From positions 5,215 to 69,214 of the forward strand of contig NZ_JARGYD010000013.1 of assembly GCF_029168315.1 (NCBI RefSeq): a stretch of DNA of 64,000 nt, written 5' to 3'. A program made the position numbers and the translations under genes. Of this stretch, positions 42,446-50,749 are shown in pieces. Under the pieces are notes generated by a model, which did no database searches, was not told where the DNA came from, and saw nothing but the letters and a program-made list of their open reading frames with translations. Each line of letters opens with the position of its first letter. Positions within the stretch are counted from its first letter, which is position 1. The stretch is from Psychromarinibacter halotolerans. GTDB taxonomy: Bacteria; Pseudomonadota; Alphaproteobacteria; Rhodobacterales; Rhodobacteraceae.

Positions 42446-43837
42446 ATGCTGCGCCGTCTTCTGACGGCTTTCCTGACCGCGACCGCGTTCCTGGGCCTTC
42501 CGCCCGGGCCGGTCGCGGCACAGGACACCGTTGCCGTGCCGGTGGACGACGCGCGCCGCGTCGCGGTCGAGGCCGCGCTGGCGGGCGACCCCGCCACGGC
42601 CGCGGTTCTGGCCGGTCACCTGCTGCAAATCGACCCCAACGATGCGCAGGCGCTATTCGCCCTGTCGACGGCCTATCTTGCGACGCGGCGCTACGACGCG
42701 GCGTATGAGACCGGGCGCAAGGCGTTCCGCCTGTCCGGCGACAGCACTACCCGGTATCACGCGGCCCGCGTCGCGGCGATTGCCGCGATGGGGGCGGAAC
42801 GCCCCATGCAGTCGCAGTTCTGGCTGCGCCGCGCGGGCGACAACGCCCCAAGCGAGGCCGAGCGCGAGAAGATCCGCCGCCAGTTCAGCTATCTGCGCTA
42901 CGAAACCCCGTTCCGCTTCCAGTTCGACGCGTCGATCAGCCCGTCCAGCAACGTCAACAGCGGCGCGGACAGCGCCTATAACGTAATCGAGGGCGTGCCG
43001 CTGATCGGCATCCTGTCCCCCGACGCGATGGCCCTATCCGGCTTCATCGCCCAGTCCAACCTGCGGCTCAGCTACCGGCTGCGGCGCTCGGAAAGCTCCG
43101 AGACGACGCTGAACGGCAGCTATTTCGTCAAGCGGGTCTGGCTGGACGAGGACGGAAAGGACACCGCGCCCGACTTCGACGCGTCGCGGCTGGGCGTCAC
43201 CTCGGCCACGCTGGGCGTCAGCCACCTGATGAAGGTCGGTCGGAAACCGGGCACCGCGCTGCGCTTCGACGCGGGGCTGCGCGATTACTGGCAGGGCGGC
43301 GACCGGATCTACACCGCGCTGACCGGCGGCGTGTACTACACCCGCCCGCTGACCGACCGCCTGCGTTTTGTCGGCCAGTTCAGCATCGAGCAGCGCGACT
43401 ATGCCGACGACTACGGCGACGAGGGGCTGCTTGGCGGGATCAGCACCGCGCTCAGCTATCGCTTCAACAACGGCTCGGTCGTGACGGCAGTCGCGGGGTA
43501 CAGCGTCAGCGACGTGCCCGGCGACATCTTCGACAGCACCGGCTGGAACGGCCGGATCAGCTATTCGCCGGGTAAGCCGGTGTTCGGCGTCGACCTCACC
43601 GCCGCGGTGGGCGTCAGCATGACCGATTACGCCGACTACTCTATGCTGATCTTCCCGGTGCCCGGCGGGCGGCAGGACGAGACGGTGTATTTCGACCTGG
43701 AGGGCGTGTTCACGCAGGTCGAATACGCGGGCTTCTCGCCCAGCGTCCGCCTGCGCCGTACCATCACCGAGTCCAACGTGTCGCGCTACGAGATGTCGGA
43801 ATGGTCGCTGGCGGTGGGCATCCGGTCGAACTTCTGA
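42446..43837 (+). CDS. Surface lipoprotein assembly modifier (Slam, DUF560) outer-membrane protein
   Basis: This 463-residue outer-membrane protein has a signal peptide (cleavage near Ala26), an N-terminal TPR-like helical domain (about 28-135), and a C-terminal beta-barrel with FDASISPSSNVNSGADS and many alternating aromatic strands ending with Phe. The Slam family (type XI secretion) moves specific lipoproteins or haemophores to the cell surface. It starts 1 bp after the lipoprotein gene. No iron regulator box was recognised upstream. Confidence 0.85.
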   Translation: MLRRLLTAFLTATAFLGLPPGPVAAQDTVAVPVDDARRVAVEAALAGDPATAAVLAGHLLQIDPNDAQALFALSTAYLATRRYDAAYETGRKAFRLSGDSTTRYHAARVAAIAAMGAERPMQSQFWLRRAGDNAPSEAEREKIRRQFSYLRYETPFRFQFDASISPSSNVNSGADSAYNVIEGVPLIGILSPDAMALSGFIAQSNLRLSYRLRRSESSETTLNGSYFVKRVWLDEDGKDTAPDFDASRLGVTSATLGVSHLMKVGRKPGTALRFDAGLRDYWQGGDRIYTALTGGVYYTRPLTDRLRFVGQFSIEQRDYADDYGDEGLLGGISTALSYRFNNGSVVTAVAGYSVSDVPGDIFDSTGWNGRISYSPGKPVFGVDLTAAVGVSMTDYADYSMLIFPVPGGRQDETVYFDLEGVFTQVEYAGFSPSVRLRRTITESNVSRYEMSEWSLAVGIRSNF

Positions 43838-43846
43838 CGCCCTGCC

Positions 43847-44860
43847 CTATTCGCCGCAGATCCCCTGCAGACTGACCCACTCGGAATCGCGCAGCACGGG
43901 CGCGGCGTACAGCTGGCTGACCGGGTCCGCCTCGATCAGGCCCAGCACCGTCTCGCCCGAGGGATCGACGGCATAGGCATAAGGCGTCGCGGGCACGTCC
44001 GCCGCCTCGAACCGGGTCAGAAGCGGCGCGTCGGGCACGACGGCAGGTTCGGCGGACAGAAGCGTTTCCGCATAGTCCGCAAGCACCGACTGCGACACGT
44101 CGCCCGTGGTCAGAAGGCGGAACGCGGTCACCGCGCCAGAGTTGTCCAGCAGCAGTTCCACCGGATCGTGCCGTGCCGCACGCTCGACCTCGGCCAGTAC
44201 ATAGCCCGCCGTCACGGTCGGATCGTCCTGATCCTCGACCAGGCTGCGGTTCAGAAGCACGATGCCGCCCGGCAGGTGCGCCGCATCCTGAACCGCATCG
44301 GGCAGCACCACGATGCGCCCGCCCGGCGGCATCAGCCGCGATTGCAGGCGGTCCAGCGACCGCTGGCCCAATTCGTTGTCGCAGGGCTGTCCGGCGATCT
44401 GTCGGATCTCGGCCAGCAACCGCTGCCCAAGGTCGGCGCGCTTGGCGGCGGGCACCACGCTGGCGGCGTGGTGGACCATCGCGCCCGGCAGCCAGAACAC
44501 CCCGCCCAGCAGCACGGCGGCCAGCGCCCCCCCTAGAAGAAAATACCGCAGACGCCCGTGATGCGGCCCGCGCCGATGGATCGCATCACGGATGCGTTCG
44601 ATGGCGTCGACCATCTCGGGGTCGGTAATCTCAAGGTCTTCGGGGGTGCCCGGGCCGGGGCCGTACACCGCCGGTTCCTCGCCGGGGTTGATGCGGGTGA
44701 TGGCCGCCAGCGACCAGTGCCCCACTGGGCGGCCCGCACCGTCGTAGATGACCAGTGTGGCGTCCCCCAGCGACAAGATCACGTCACGCCGCTGATCCTC
44801 GGGCCCGGCTCGCCAGACCGCTGGAGCCTCCAGCCGCTCGTATTGCGTCAGCGCCGTCAT
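43847..44860 (-). CDS. Membrane-anchored protein of unknown function, possibly a degenerate M48-like peptidase
   Basis: This 337-residue protein has an N-terminal cytoplasmic domain (about 1-100), one transmembrane helix (about 105-127) and a larger periplasmic domain with RIVVLPDAVQDAAHLPGGIVLLNRSLVED. That order recalls membrane M48 peptidases, but the HExxH motif is absent (GYVLAEVERAA is seen instead), so it is probably inactive as a protease or unrelated. It is convergent with the Slam gene. Confidence 0.55.
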   Translation of the reverse strand: MTALTQYERLEAPAVWRAGPEDQRRDVILSLGDATLVIYDGAGRPVGHWSLAAITRINPGEEPAVYGPGPGTPEDLEITDPEMVDAIERIRDAIHRRGPHHGRLRYFLLGGALAAVLLGGVFWLPGAMVHHAASVVPAAKRADLGQRLLAEIRQIAGQPCDNELGQRSLDRLQSRLMPPGGRIVVLPDAVQDAAHLPGGIVLLNRSLVEDQDDPTVTAGYVLAEVERAARHDPVELLLDNSGAVTAFRLLTTGDVSQSVLADYAETLLSAEPAVVPDAPLLTRFEAADVPATPYAYAVDPSGETVLGLIEADPVSQLYAAPVLRDSEWVSLQGICGE

Positions 44861-44929
44861 GCCTGCCCGATCGTTACCCGATTACCCCTGTTGGCGAAGC
44901 ACAATAGCGCAGGCTTGCACCGCTGCCAA

Positions 44930-45646
44930 TCAGCGTCCGGCATCCACGGCACCAAGTTCCGACACGGCAAAGAACTGAAGCTCTTTCAGCAGCTTCCGCG
45001 CCATCGCGGCCTCGAAGTCGGCAAAACCCATCGCCACCTCGACAAAGGCCTGCGGGCCATAGATCACCTCGGCGGCGTAATAGCCCTGCAATTCGCCAAC
45101 CAGCGCCGAACGCGCGTCGCCCGCGCTGCGCGGGTCCGACCCGACGACCAGCCCGTTCACCGTGATGTCGCCCAGCATCGGGCGCACGTCGCGGGGGCGC
45201 GGGCCGGTGTTCGACCGCCCGTCCCCCGACAGGTCCAGCACACGCCGCCCGCAGGCGGTTTGCCCCGCAAGCGCGTCCAGCCCGGTCAGCATCGCCTCGC
45301 CCACTGCGGTGGACGGCGGCATCGCGACCCGCCCTGTCCCGCGCAGCCGCGCCGCGACCCCGGCAAGGTCTGCGGCGGACCCGATTTCCTGCCAGTTCAG
45401 CACCTCGCGCTTGGGGCCGCTGCCGGCCCACTCGAACACGTACAGCCGCACCGGCGCGTCCGGCAGCGCAAGGAAGGCGGCGCGGACCTCTGGCTTCAGA
45501 AGGGCGGCGGCAAGGCCATCCAGTTGCAGGCGGTACTCTGTGTCGTCGACGGAACTGGACACGTCCAGCCCCAGCGCCAGCGCCTGACGGCACGCGGCGT
45601 CCGCCGGTGCGGCCAGCAGGGTCAAGACCAAGGCAAGCCAGCGCAT
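44930..45646 (-). CDS. DUF1194 (VWA-like) secreted protein, second copy
   Basis: This 238-residue protein has a signal peptide (MRWLALVLTLLAAPADA) and a VWA-like domain with a MIDAS-like DVSSSVD. The ATG at 45646 comes 1 bp after the stop of the upstream DUF1194 gene; an overlapping ATG at 45664 is possible. It shares LQLDGLAAAL, LDLSGDGRSN and VNGLVVG with its neighbour, so the pair is a tandem duplication. The biological role of DUF1194 is not known. Confidence 0.85.
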   Translation of the reverse strand: MRWLALVLTLLAAPADAACRQALALGLDVSSSVDDTEYRLQLDGLAAALLKPEVRAAFLALPDAPVRLYVFEWAGSGPKREVLNWQEIGSAADLAGVAARLRGTGRVAMPPSTAVGEAMLTGLDALAGQTACGRRVLDLSGDGRSNTGPRPRDVRPMLGDITVNGLVVGSDPRSAGDARSALVGELQGYYAAEVIYGPQAFVEVAMGFADFEAAMARKLLKELQFFAVSELGAVDAGR

Positions 45647-45647
45647 C

Positions 45648-46361
45648 CTAGCCGCCCCCGACATGCCCGTCGCGCATCAGCGACCCGACGGCGCGCACTT
45701 CCAATTCGCGCAGCAGCTTCTTGCGCATCGCGCGTTCGAAATCGTCGAAATCCAGCGCCTGTTCCACGAAGGCCCCCGGCCCCTTGATCACGTTGTCGCG
45801 GTAGTAGTCCGGCAGCCCGTCCTTCTCGCCGCCGATGGTCAGGCCGTTCACCGTGACCTCGGCCAGCGGGAAGTTGGCATAGGCCAGCTGCGGCCCGAAG
45901 CCTTCGTTGTTCCGCCCGTCCCCGGACACGTCGAGCGTGCTGTACAGGCACTTCGGCCCGCGTTCGAACAGACCGGCGGCGTAGCCCAGCGAATAGCCGA
46001 TGGCGGTGGGATAGTCGGCATAGCTGCGGATCGAGCGGGCGACGCGGCCCGCCACCCCGACGACGTCGTCGCGGGTGTTCAGCATGGTCCAGTCGACCAA
46101 AAGATCCTGCTGATACCGGCCAGACCATTCGTAGACGGCAATCGCCACGGGCTGCTGCGGTAGCGCAAGGATCGCCTCGACGATTTCGGGAGAGGTCAGC
46201 GCGGCGGCTAGGCCGTCCCGCTGCAGGCGGTCCTCGGCGCCATCGACAGAGGACGAGATGTCCAGCGCAAGAACCAGGGCGAGCCGGCACTCGGCGCTGG
46301 CGGTCGGAGCGGCGACAAGCGCCGCCCCGAAGGTCAGGGCAAGGGCGTTACGCCTTACCAA
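45648..46361 (-). CDS. DUF1194 (VWA-like) secreted protein, first copy
   Basis: This 237-residue protein has a signal peptide (RRNALALTFGAALVAAPTASA) and a MIDAS-like DISSSVD. The start is a TTG at 46361, 7 bp inside the upstream gloA stop, chosen because it places the signal sequence at the N-terminus; no ATG or GTG fits as well. LDVSGDGRNN and VNGLTIGG are conserved with its tandem neighbour. The region is one overlapping operon. Confidence 0.8.
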   Translation of the reverse strand: MVRRNALALTFGAALVAAPTASAECRLALVLALDISSSVDGAEDRLQRDGLAAALTSPEIVEAILALPQQPVAIAVYEWSGRYQQDLLVDWTMLNTRDDVVGVAGRVARSIRSYADYPTAIGYSLGYAAGLFERGPKCLYSTLDVSGDGRNNEGFGPQLAYANFPLAEVTVNGLTIGGEKDGLPDYYRDNVIKGPGAFVEQALDFDDFERAMRKKLLRELEVRAVGSLMRDGHVGGG

Positions 46362-46789
46362 TGACCCGTATTTTCCATGCTGGCCCACGGCTCTTGCGGC
46401 GCAAGCGCCTCGCCTTCCTGCAACAGCTCGATCGACACGTTGTCGGGCGAGCGCACGAAAGCCATGTGGCCGTCGCGCGGCGGGCGGTTGATCACCACGC
46501 CCGCGTCCTGAAGCTTGGCGCACATGTCGTAGATGTTGTCGACCGTATAGGCGAGGTGGCCAAAGTGGCGGCTGTCCGACGGCAGCCCGTCGTCGCCGTC
46601 CCAGTTGTAGGTCATTTCAACGTCGGCGGTGCCGTCCGCCTGATCCGGCGGGCACATGAACACCAGCGAGAAGCGGCCCTTGTCGTTGTCGATCCGGCGC
46701 CGTTCGACAAGGCCCAGAAGCTCGTAGAACGCCTTGGATTTCTCCAGGTCCTTCACGCGCACCATCGTGTGCAGATACTTGATACCCAT
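46355..46789 (-). CDS. gloA: Lactoylglutathione lyase (glyoxalase I)
   Basis: This 144-residue glyoxalase I converts the hemithioacetal of methylglyoxal and glutathione to lactoylglutathione. Family features are HTMVRVKDLEKSKAFYELLG, ELTYNWD-like VEMTYNWD with metal-binding Glu, FGHLAYTVDNIYD and the C-terminal NVSIELLQEG Glu. It is the first gene of an operon with the two DUF1194 genes. Confidence 0.95.
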   Translation of the reverse strand: MGIKYLHTMVRVKDLEKSKAFYELLGLVERRRIDNDKGRFSLVFMCPPDQADGTADVEMTYNWDGDDGLPSDSRHFGHLAYTVDNIYDMCAKLQDAGVVINRPPRDGHMAFVRSPDNVSIELLQEGEALAPQEPWASMENTGHW

Positions 46790-46882
46790 TATTCCCTCCG
46801 GGCTTTCTGTTCGCTTTGCGCCAAGCCTATCACGAATGTGCGCCGCGGCCAGTGGCGAGGCGACGGCGCGGCCGTGCGGCTG

Positions 46883-47500
46883 TTACAGCTTGCGCAGCAT
46901 CAGGTAGGTCATCATGCCCATCGGCGGCAGTTGCTTCTGCTCGACAAGCTCTAGACCGGGCTGGTCCAGCACGACGTCCATCTCGAAATCCGAATGCCAC
47001 CCCAGCACGTTCGCCATCGGCGCAGCCATCTTCTCGACCCGCGCCAGCAGGCCGGTGTCGCGGGCGAAGTGGTTCACCACCACCAGATGCCCGCCCGGCC
47101 GCAGCACGCGCGCGGCCTCGGCCATCACCTGTTCCGGGTCCGGCACCACCGAGATGACGTGCATCAGCGCCACGGCGTCAAAGCTTGCATCCGGGAAATC
47201 CAGCGTGCGCGCATCCATCTGCCGCAGCTCTTTCACGGCGGTCAGGTTCATCTCGGACACCTTCGCGCGGGCCTTGGCCAGCATCTCGTGCGAGAAGTCG
47301 ATCCCTGTCACCTGCCGGTCGGGGGCATAGTTCGGCAGCGCAAGCCCGGTGCCGACACCGATTTCCAGAACCTCTTTGCCGGACATTTCGTTGATATGTC
47401 CTACCGCGGTGCGGCGGCCAACCTGCGTCACCGCACCGAACGTGCGGTCGTAAACAGGCGCCCAGCGCGCGTAAGAGTTCTTAACGACATCAAGTTCCAA
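46883..47500 (-). CDS. pmtA: Phosphatidylethanolamine N-methyltransferase PmtA (Rhodobacter type)
   Basis: This 205-residue SAM-dependent methyltransferase makes phosphatidylcholine from phosphatidylethanolamine. It has SYARWAPVYDRTFG at the N-terminus, the SAM motif LEIGVGTGLALPNYA and later ARVLRPGGHLVVVNHF. A TTG start at 47500 is used because it gives the length of Rhodobacter PmtA and there is no in-frame ATG or GTG nearby. It lies 11 bp downstream of pssA, with psd upstream, so substrate and product enzymes are in one operon. Confidence 0.9.
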   Translation of the reverse strand: MELDVVKNSYARWAPVYDRTFGAVTQVGRRTAVGHINEMSGKEVLEIGVGTGLALPNYAPDRQVTGIDFSHEMLAKARAKVSEMNLTAVKELRQMDARTLDFPDASFDAVALMHVISVVPDPEQVMAEAARVLRPGGHLVVVNHFARDTGLLARVEKMAAPMANVLGWHSDFEMDVVLDQPGLELVEQKQLPPMGMMTYLMLRKL

Positions 47501-47511
47501 GTTATTCTTCC

Positions 47512-48264
47512 CTAGTGGTCCTTTTGCTCGCGGCCCGGTCCCTTCCGAAGCGCGACAAGCAATGTTGTCAGATAGGCCACCATCGCGAGAAGCAACGTGG
47601 CCCAAGTATAAATGAACAGAAGCGCGGCGGCGAGCACGGCGCCCAGCAGCACGAACCGCGCGCTGCGGCGTGGGATTCTCACGTTCTTGAACGAGAAGGT
47701 CCGGATCCGGCTGATCATCAAAAGCCCGATCACAAGAACATAGGCCGTCGACACCCACGCCGGAATGCGCGGCAGTTCGGGGAAGGCGAAGGACGCGACC
47801 AGCGGCATCATCACGAGCAGCGCCCCCGCCGGGGACGGCACACCTTCGAAAAAGTCGGACGACGCACTGCCGTCCTTCTGACCGACGTTGAACCGGGCCA
47901 GTCGCAGCAGGCAGCACAGGGTGAAGCACAGCGCCGCGATCCAGCCGATGCCGCCGACTTCGTTCAGCGTCCACAGGTACAAGATCAGCGCCGGCGCCAC
48001 GCCGAAGTTCAGGAAATCGGCAAGCGAATCCAGCTCTGCCCCCAACAGCGACTGGCTGCGCAACAGGCGCGCAAGCCGCCCGTCCAGCCCGTCGAGGATG
48101 GTGGCGATCAGCACCAGCCGCACCGCCCAGTGGTATTCGCCCAACAGCGCGAACCGCACCCCGGTCAGCCCCGCGCAGGCAGCGGTCAGCGTCAGCAGGT
48201 TCGGCAGCAGCTTGACCAGCGGCAGGTCGCGCTCGCGCTTGGGGTCGGTCTCGTCATCCAACAT
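47512..48264 (-). CDS. pssA: CDP-diacylglycerol--serine O-phosphatidyltransferase
   Basis: PssA, 250 residues, makes phosphatidylserine from CDP-diacylglycerol and serine in the inner membrane. The CDP-alcohol phosphatidyltransferase motif is intact: DGLDGRLARLL followed by GAELDSLADF. Six to eight hydrophobic helices are predicted. It lies between psd and pmtA, giving the phosphatidylserine to ethanolamine to choline path. Confidence 0.96.
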   Translation of the reverse strand: MLDDETDPKRERDLPLVKLLPNLLTLTAACAGLTGVRFALLGEYHWAVRLVLIATILDGLDGRLARLLRSQSLLGAELDSLADFLNFGVAPALILYLWTLNEVGGIGWIAALCFTLCCLLRLARFNVGQKDGSASSDFFEGVPSPAGALLVMMPLVASFAFPELPRIPAWVSTAYVLVIGLLMISRIRTFSFKNVRIPRRSARFVLLGAVLAAALLFIYTWATLLLAMVAYLTTLLVALRKGPGREQKDH

Positions 48265-48279
48265 GCTGCGGGTCCGCCC

Positions 48280-48972
48280 TTAGTCCGTCCGCGCGGGCCG
48301 GGTGGCCTCGTCCGACGCAAGGTCCGCGATCACCGTCTCGCCCGCGATCATCGTCTGGCCCAGCGCCACCAACGGCACCGACCCTTCGGGCAGGTAGACA
48401 TCCAGCCGCGAGCCGAAGCGGATCAGGCCGAACCGCTCGCCCGCCGACAGCCGACGGTCGGGTGCGGTGAAGCAGACGATGCGGCGCGCCACCAGCCCGG
48501 CGATCTGCACCACCGCCAGCGTGCGCCCGTCGGCCATCTCGATGGCAAGGCCGTTGCGCTCGTTGTCGGTGCTGGCCTTGTCCAGCGACGCGTTGAAGAA
48601 CTTGCCCGGCCGGTAAGCCACCGCCGTCACCCGCCCCGCCACCGGCGCGCGGTTCACGTGGCAGTTGAACACCGACATGAAAACGCTGACCCGCGTCAGC
48701 GGCACGTCGGGCATCCCAAGCTCGGCCGGCGGCACGGCAGGTTCGATCAGCGACACGACACCGTCGGCAGGCGACACCACCAGCCCTTCGCGGACCGGCG
48801 TGATCCGTTTCGGGTCGCGGAAGAAGTAATAGCACCAAACCGTTGCGCCGACGCCCAGCCAGCCCAGCGGCTGCCAGATCAGGAACAGGACCACCGTGAT
48901 GGCCGCGAAGATGGCGACGAACCGGCGTCCCTCGGGGTGCATCGGTTTCAGGAAGGTGTCGCGCATGCGCAT
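48280..48972 (-). CDS. psd: Phosphatidylserine decarboxylase proenzyme
   Basis: Psd, 230 residues, converts phosphatidylserine to phosphatidylethanolamine. It is the short form, which self-cleaves at a Gly-Ser in RFGSRLDVYLPEGS to create the pyruvoyl group; VSPADGVVSLIEP and FNCHVNRAPVAG are also conserved. Two membrane segments lie near the N-terminus. It is the first gene of the psd-pssA-pmtA operon. Confidence 0.95.
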   Translation of the reverse strand: MRMRDTFLKPMHPEGRRFVAIFAAITVVLFLIWQPLGWLGVGATVWCYYFFRDPKRITPVREGLVVSPADGVVSLIEPAVPPAELGMPDVPLTRVSVFMSVFNCHVNRAPVAGRVTAVAYRPGKFFNASLDKASTDNERNGLAIEMADGRTLAVVQIAGLVARRIVCFTAPDRRLSAGERFGLIRFGSRLDVYLPEGSVPLVALGQTMIAGETVIADLASDEATRPARTD

Positions 48973-49136
48973 CGAAGTGTCGCCTTTCGTCCGTTGTTGC
49001 CCCCGGTGGTACGTGGCACCGGCGTCAGGAGCAAGGGAGCATCATCACCACCGCCACAACGCGCGGAAGAGTGATCACGCCGCGCCCCTTGCGACGCCCG
49101 GCACTTTGTCATGTGCTGCGCTCGGCCCCGGCGCGT

Positions 49137-49190
49137 CCCCTCCCCCTTCCCTTACCCTTCCCCCCTTCCCTTACCCTTCCCCTTATCCCC
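49137..49190. repeat. Pyrimidine-rich tandem repeat with telomere-like units
   Basis: A 54-bp C/T-rich tract contains two perfect 19-bp units (49142-49160 and 49161-49179; CCCCCTTCCCTTACCCTTC) plus partial copies. The minus strand is therefore G-rich with several GGG runs separated by short loops, capable of forming a G-quadruplex. It lies upstream of the haloacid dehalogenase gene. Confidence 0.8.
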
Positions 49191-49226
49191 GCCATCTGAC
49201 AGTCTGCCGCCAGAGGGAGCCCGAGG

Positions 49227-49913
49227 ATGACCATCACCACCTGCGTCTTCGACGCGTACGGCACGCTGTTCGACGTCGCCGCCGCCGCCCGCGAGGCGGC
49301 AGGCAAGCCCGAGAACACGGCGCTGGCGCCGGTCTGGCAGGCGCTGGCCCGTGACTGGCGGCAAAAGCAGCTGCAATACAGCTGGCTGCGCGCGGTGTCG
49401 GGCGATCACACGGATTTCTGGCAGGTCACCGGCGACGCGCTGGATTGGGCGATGGAGGCATCTGGGCTGGACGACCCTTCCCTGCGCGACCGCCTGATGG
49501 ACCTGTACTTCCACCTGTCCGCCTACCCCGAGGTGCCCGCCATACTGGCGCAGCTAAAGGCGGATGGCCGGACCACCGCGATCCTGTCGAACGGCGAGCC
49601 GAAGATGCTGGCCGGCGCCGTCGACAGCGCCGGTATCGGCGCGCATCTCGATGCGGTGCTGTCGGTCGAGGACGTCGGGGTCTACAAACCGCACCGCACC
49701 GTCTACGACATGGTCGGCGCGCGGTTCGGCTGTGCCCCGTCCGAGGTGCTGTTCGTGTCGTCAAACGGCTGGGACGCGGCGCACGCAACGGGCTATGGCT
49801 TCGTCACCGCGTGGGTGAACCGCGCAGGCGACCCCGTGGACCGGCTGGACTGGCGGCCCGATCATTTCCTTGCCGATCTAAGCGGCATACCGACACTGGC
49901 GAAAGAGGCATGA
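49227..49913 (+). CDS. Haloacid dehalogenase type II
   Basis: This 228-residue HAD-superfamily enzyme has the nucleophile Asp in FDAYGTLFD, a Ser-Asn in ILSNGEPKML, Lys in VGVYKPHRTVYD, and the C-terminal VSSNGWDAAHATGYG with catalytic Asp. These match L-2-haloacid dehalogenases, which release halide from 2-haloalkanoates, although the natural substrate may differ. It overlaps the next gene by 4 bases (ATGA). Confidence 0.92.
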   Translation: MTITTCVFDAYGTLFDVAAAAREAAGKPENTALAPVWQALARDWRQKQLQYSWLRAVSGDHTDFWQVTGDALDWAMEASGLDDPSLRDRLMDLYFHLSAYPEVPAILAQLKADGRTTAILSNGEPKMLAGAVDSAGIGAHLDAVLSVEDVGVYKPHRTVYDMVGARFGCAPSEVLFVSSNGWDAAHATGYGFVTAWVNRAGDPVDRLDWRPDHFLADLSGIPTLAKEA

Positions 49914-50749
49914 TGCAGTATTTCCACGCCCCCGACGGCACCCGGCTGGCCTATACCGACGAGGGCGAGGGCCTGCCCGTGCTGTGCCTCTCTGGCCTGA
50001 CCCGCAACGGCACAGACTTCGACTATGTCGCGCCGCATCTGGGCGACGTGCGGATGATCCGGCTGGACTATCGCGGGCGCGGCGGGTCGGACTGGGCCGA
50101 TCCGGCCACCTACACCATTCAGGTCGAGGGCGGCGATGCGCTGGCGCTGCTCGATCACCTCGGGATCGGTCGTGCGGCCATCCTCGGCACCTCGCGCGGG
50201 GGGCTGATCGCGATGCTGCTGGCCTATGTCGCGAAAGACCGGCTGATCGGGGCCTGCCTGAACGACATCGGCCCGGTGGTCGACCCCAAGGGCTTGGACG
50301 TGATTCAGGGCTATGTGGGCAAACAGCCCAGCGCCAAGACATACGAAGAGGCCGCGAAGACCCGCGCCCGCCTGATGGTCGGGTTCGAGAACGTGCCCGA
50401 AGACCGCTGGATGGAAGAGGTGCAGCGCCACTATCTTCAGGCCGACGCGGGGCTGCGGATCAACTACGACCCCGACCTTGCCCGCATCTTCGACGCCGCC
50501 GATCCCGACGCGAACCCGGCGCCCGCCGATTTCTGGCCGGTGTTCGACGCGTTCGAGGGCCTGCCCATTGCCGCCATTCGCGGCGCGAACTCGGACCTTC
50601 TCAGCCGCGAAACCTTCGCCGAGATGCAGCGCCGACGCCCCGACATGATCGCCGCCGAGGTTCCCGGTCGCGCTCACGTCCCTTTCCTTGACGAGCCCGA
50701 GGCCGTCGCCGCCATTCGCAAATGGATAGACCTGTGCCAGACACGCTGA
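49910..50749 (+). CDS. Alpha/beta hydrolase
   Basis: This 279-residue hydrolase has nucleophile elbow GTSRGG (in ILGTSRGGLIAMLL), the strand LPVLCLSGLTRNG with oxyanion residues, RLDYRGRGGSDWA, and a His in EVPGRAHVPFLDEPEA. The start overlaps the dehalogenase stop. Its 3' end overlaps the threonine dehydratase start. Substrate is unknown. Confidence 0.9.
   Translation: MMQYFHAPDGTRLAYTDEGEGLPVLCLSGLTRNGTDFDYVAPHLGDVRMIRLDYRGRGGSDWADPATYTIQVEGGDALALLDHLGIGRAAILGTSRGGLIAMLLAYVAKDRLIGACLNDIGPVVDPKGLDVIQGYVGKQPSAKTYEEAAKTRARLMVGFENVPEDRWMEEVQRHYLQADAGLRINYDPDLARIFDAADPDANPAPADFWPVFDAFEGLPIAAIRGANSDLLSRETFAEMQRRRPDMIAAEVPGRAHVPFLDEPEAVAAIRKWIDLCQTR

Noticed and set aside
43847..44860. Active M48 metallopeptidase
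   Set aside because: The overall layout is reminiscent, but HExxH is missing, so it is not called as a peptidase.
47501..47974. Longer pmtA frame with an added N-terminal region
   Set aside because: It overlaps pssA in antisense-free but out-of-family sequence; known PmtA proteins start close to SYARWAPVYD.
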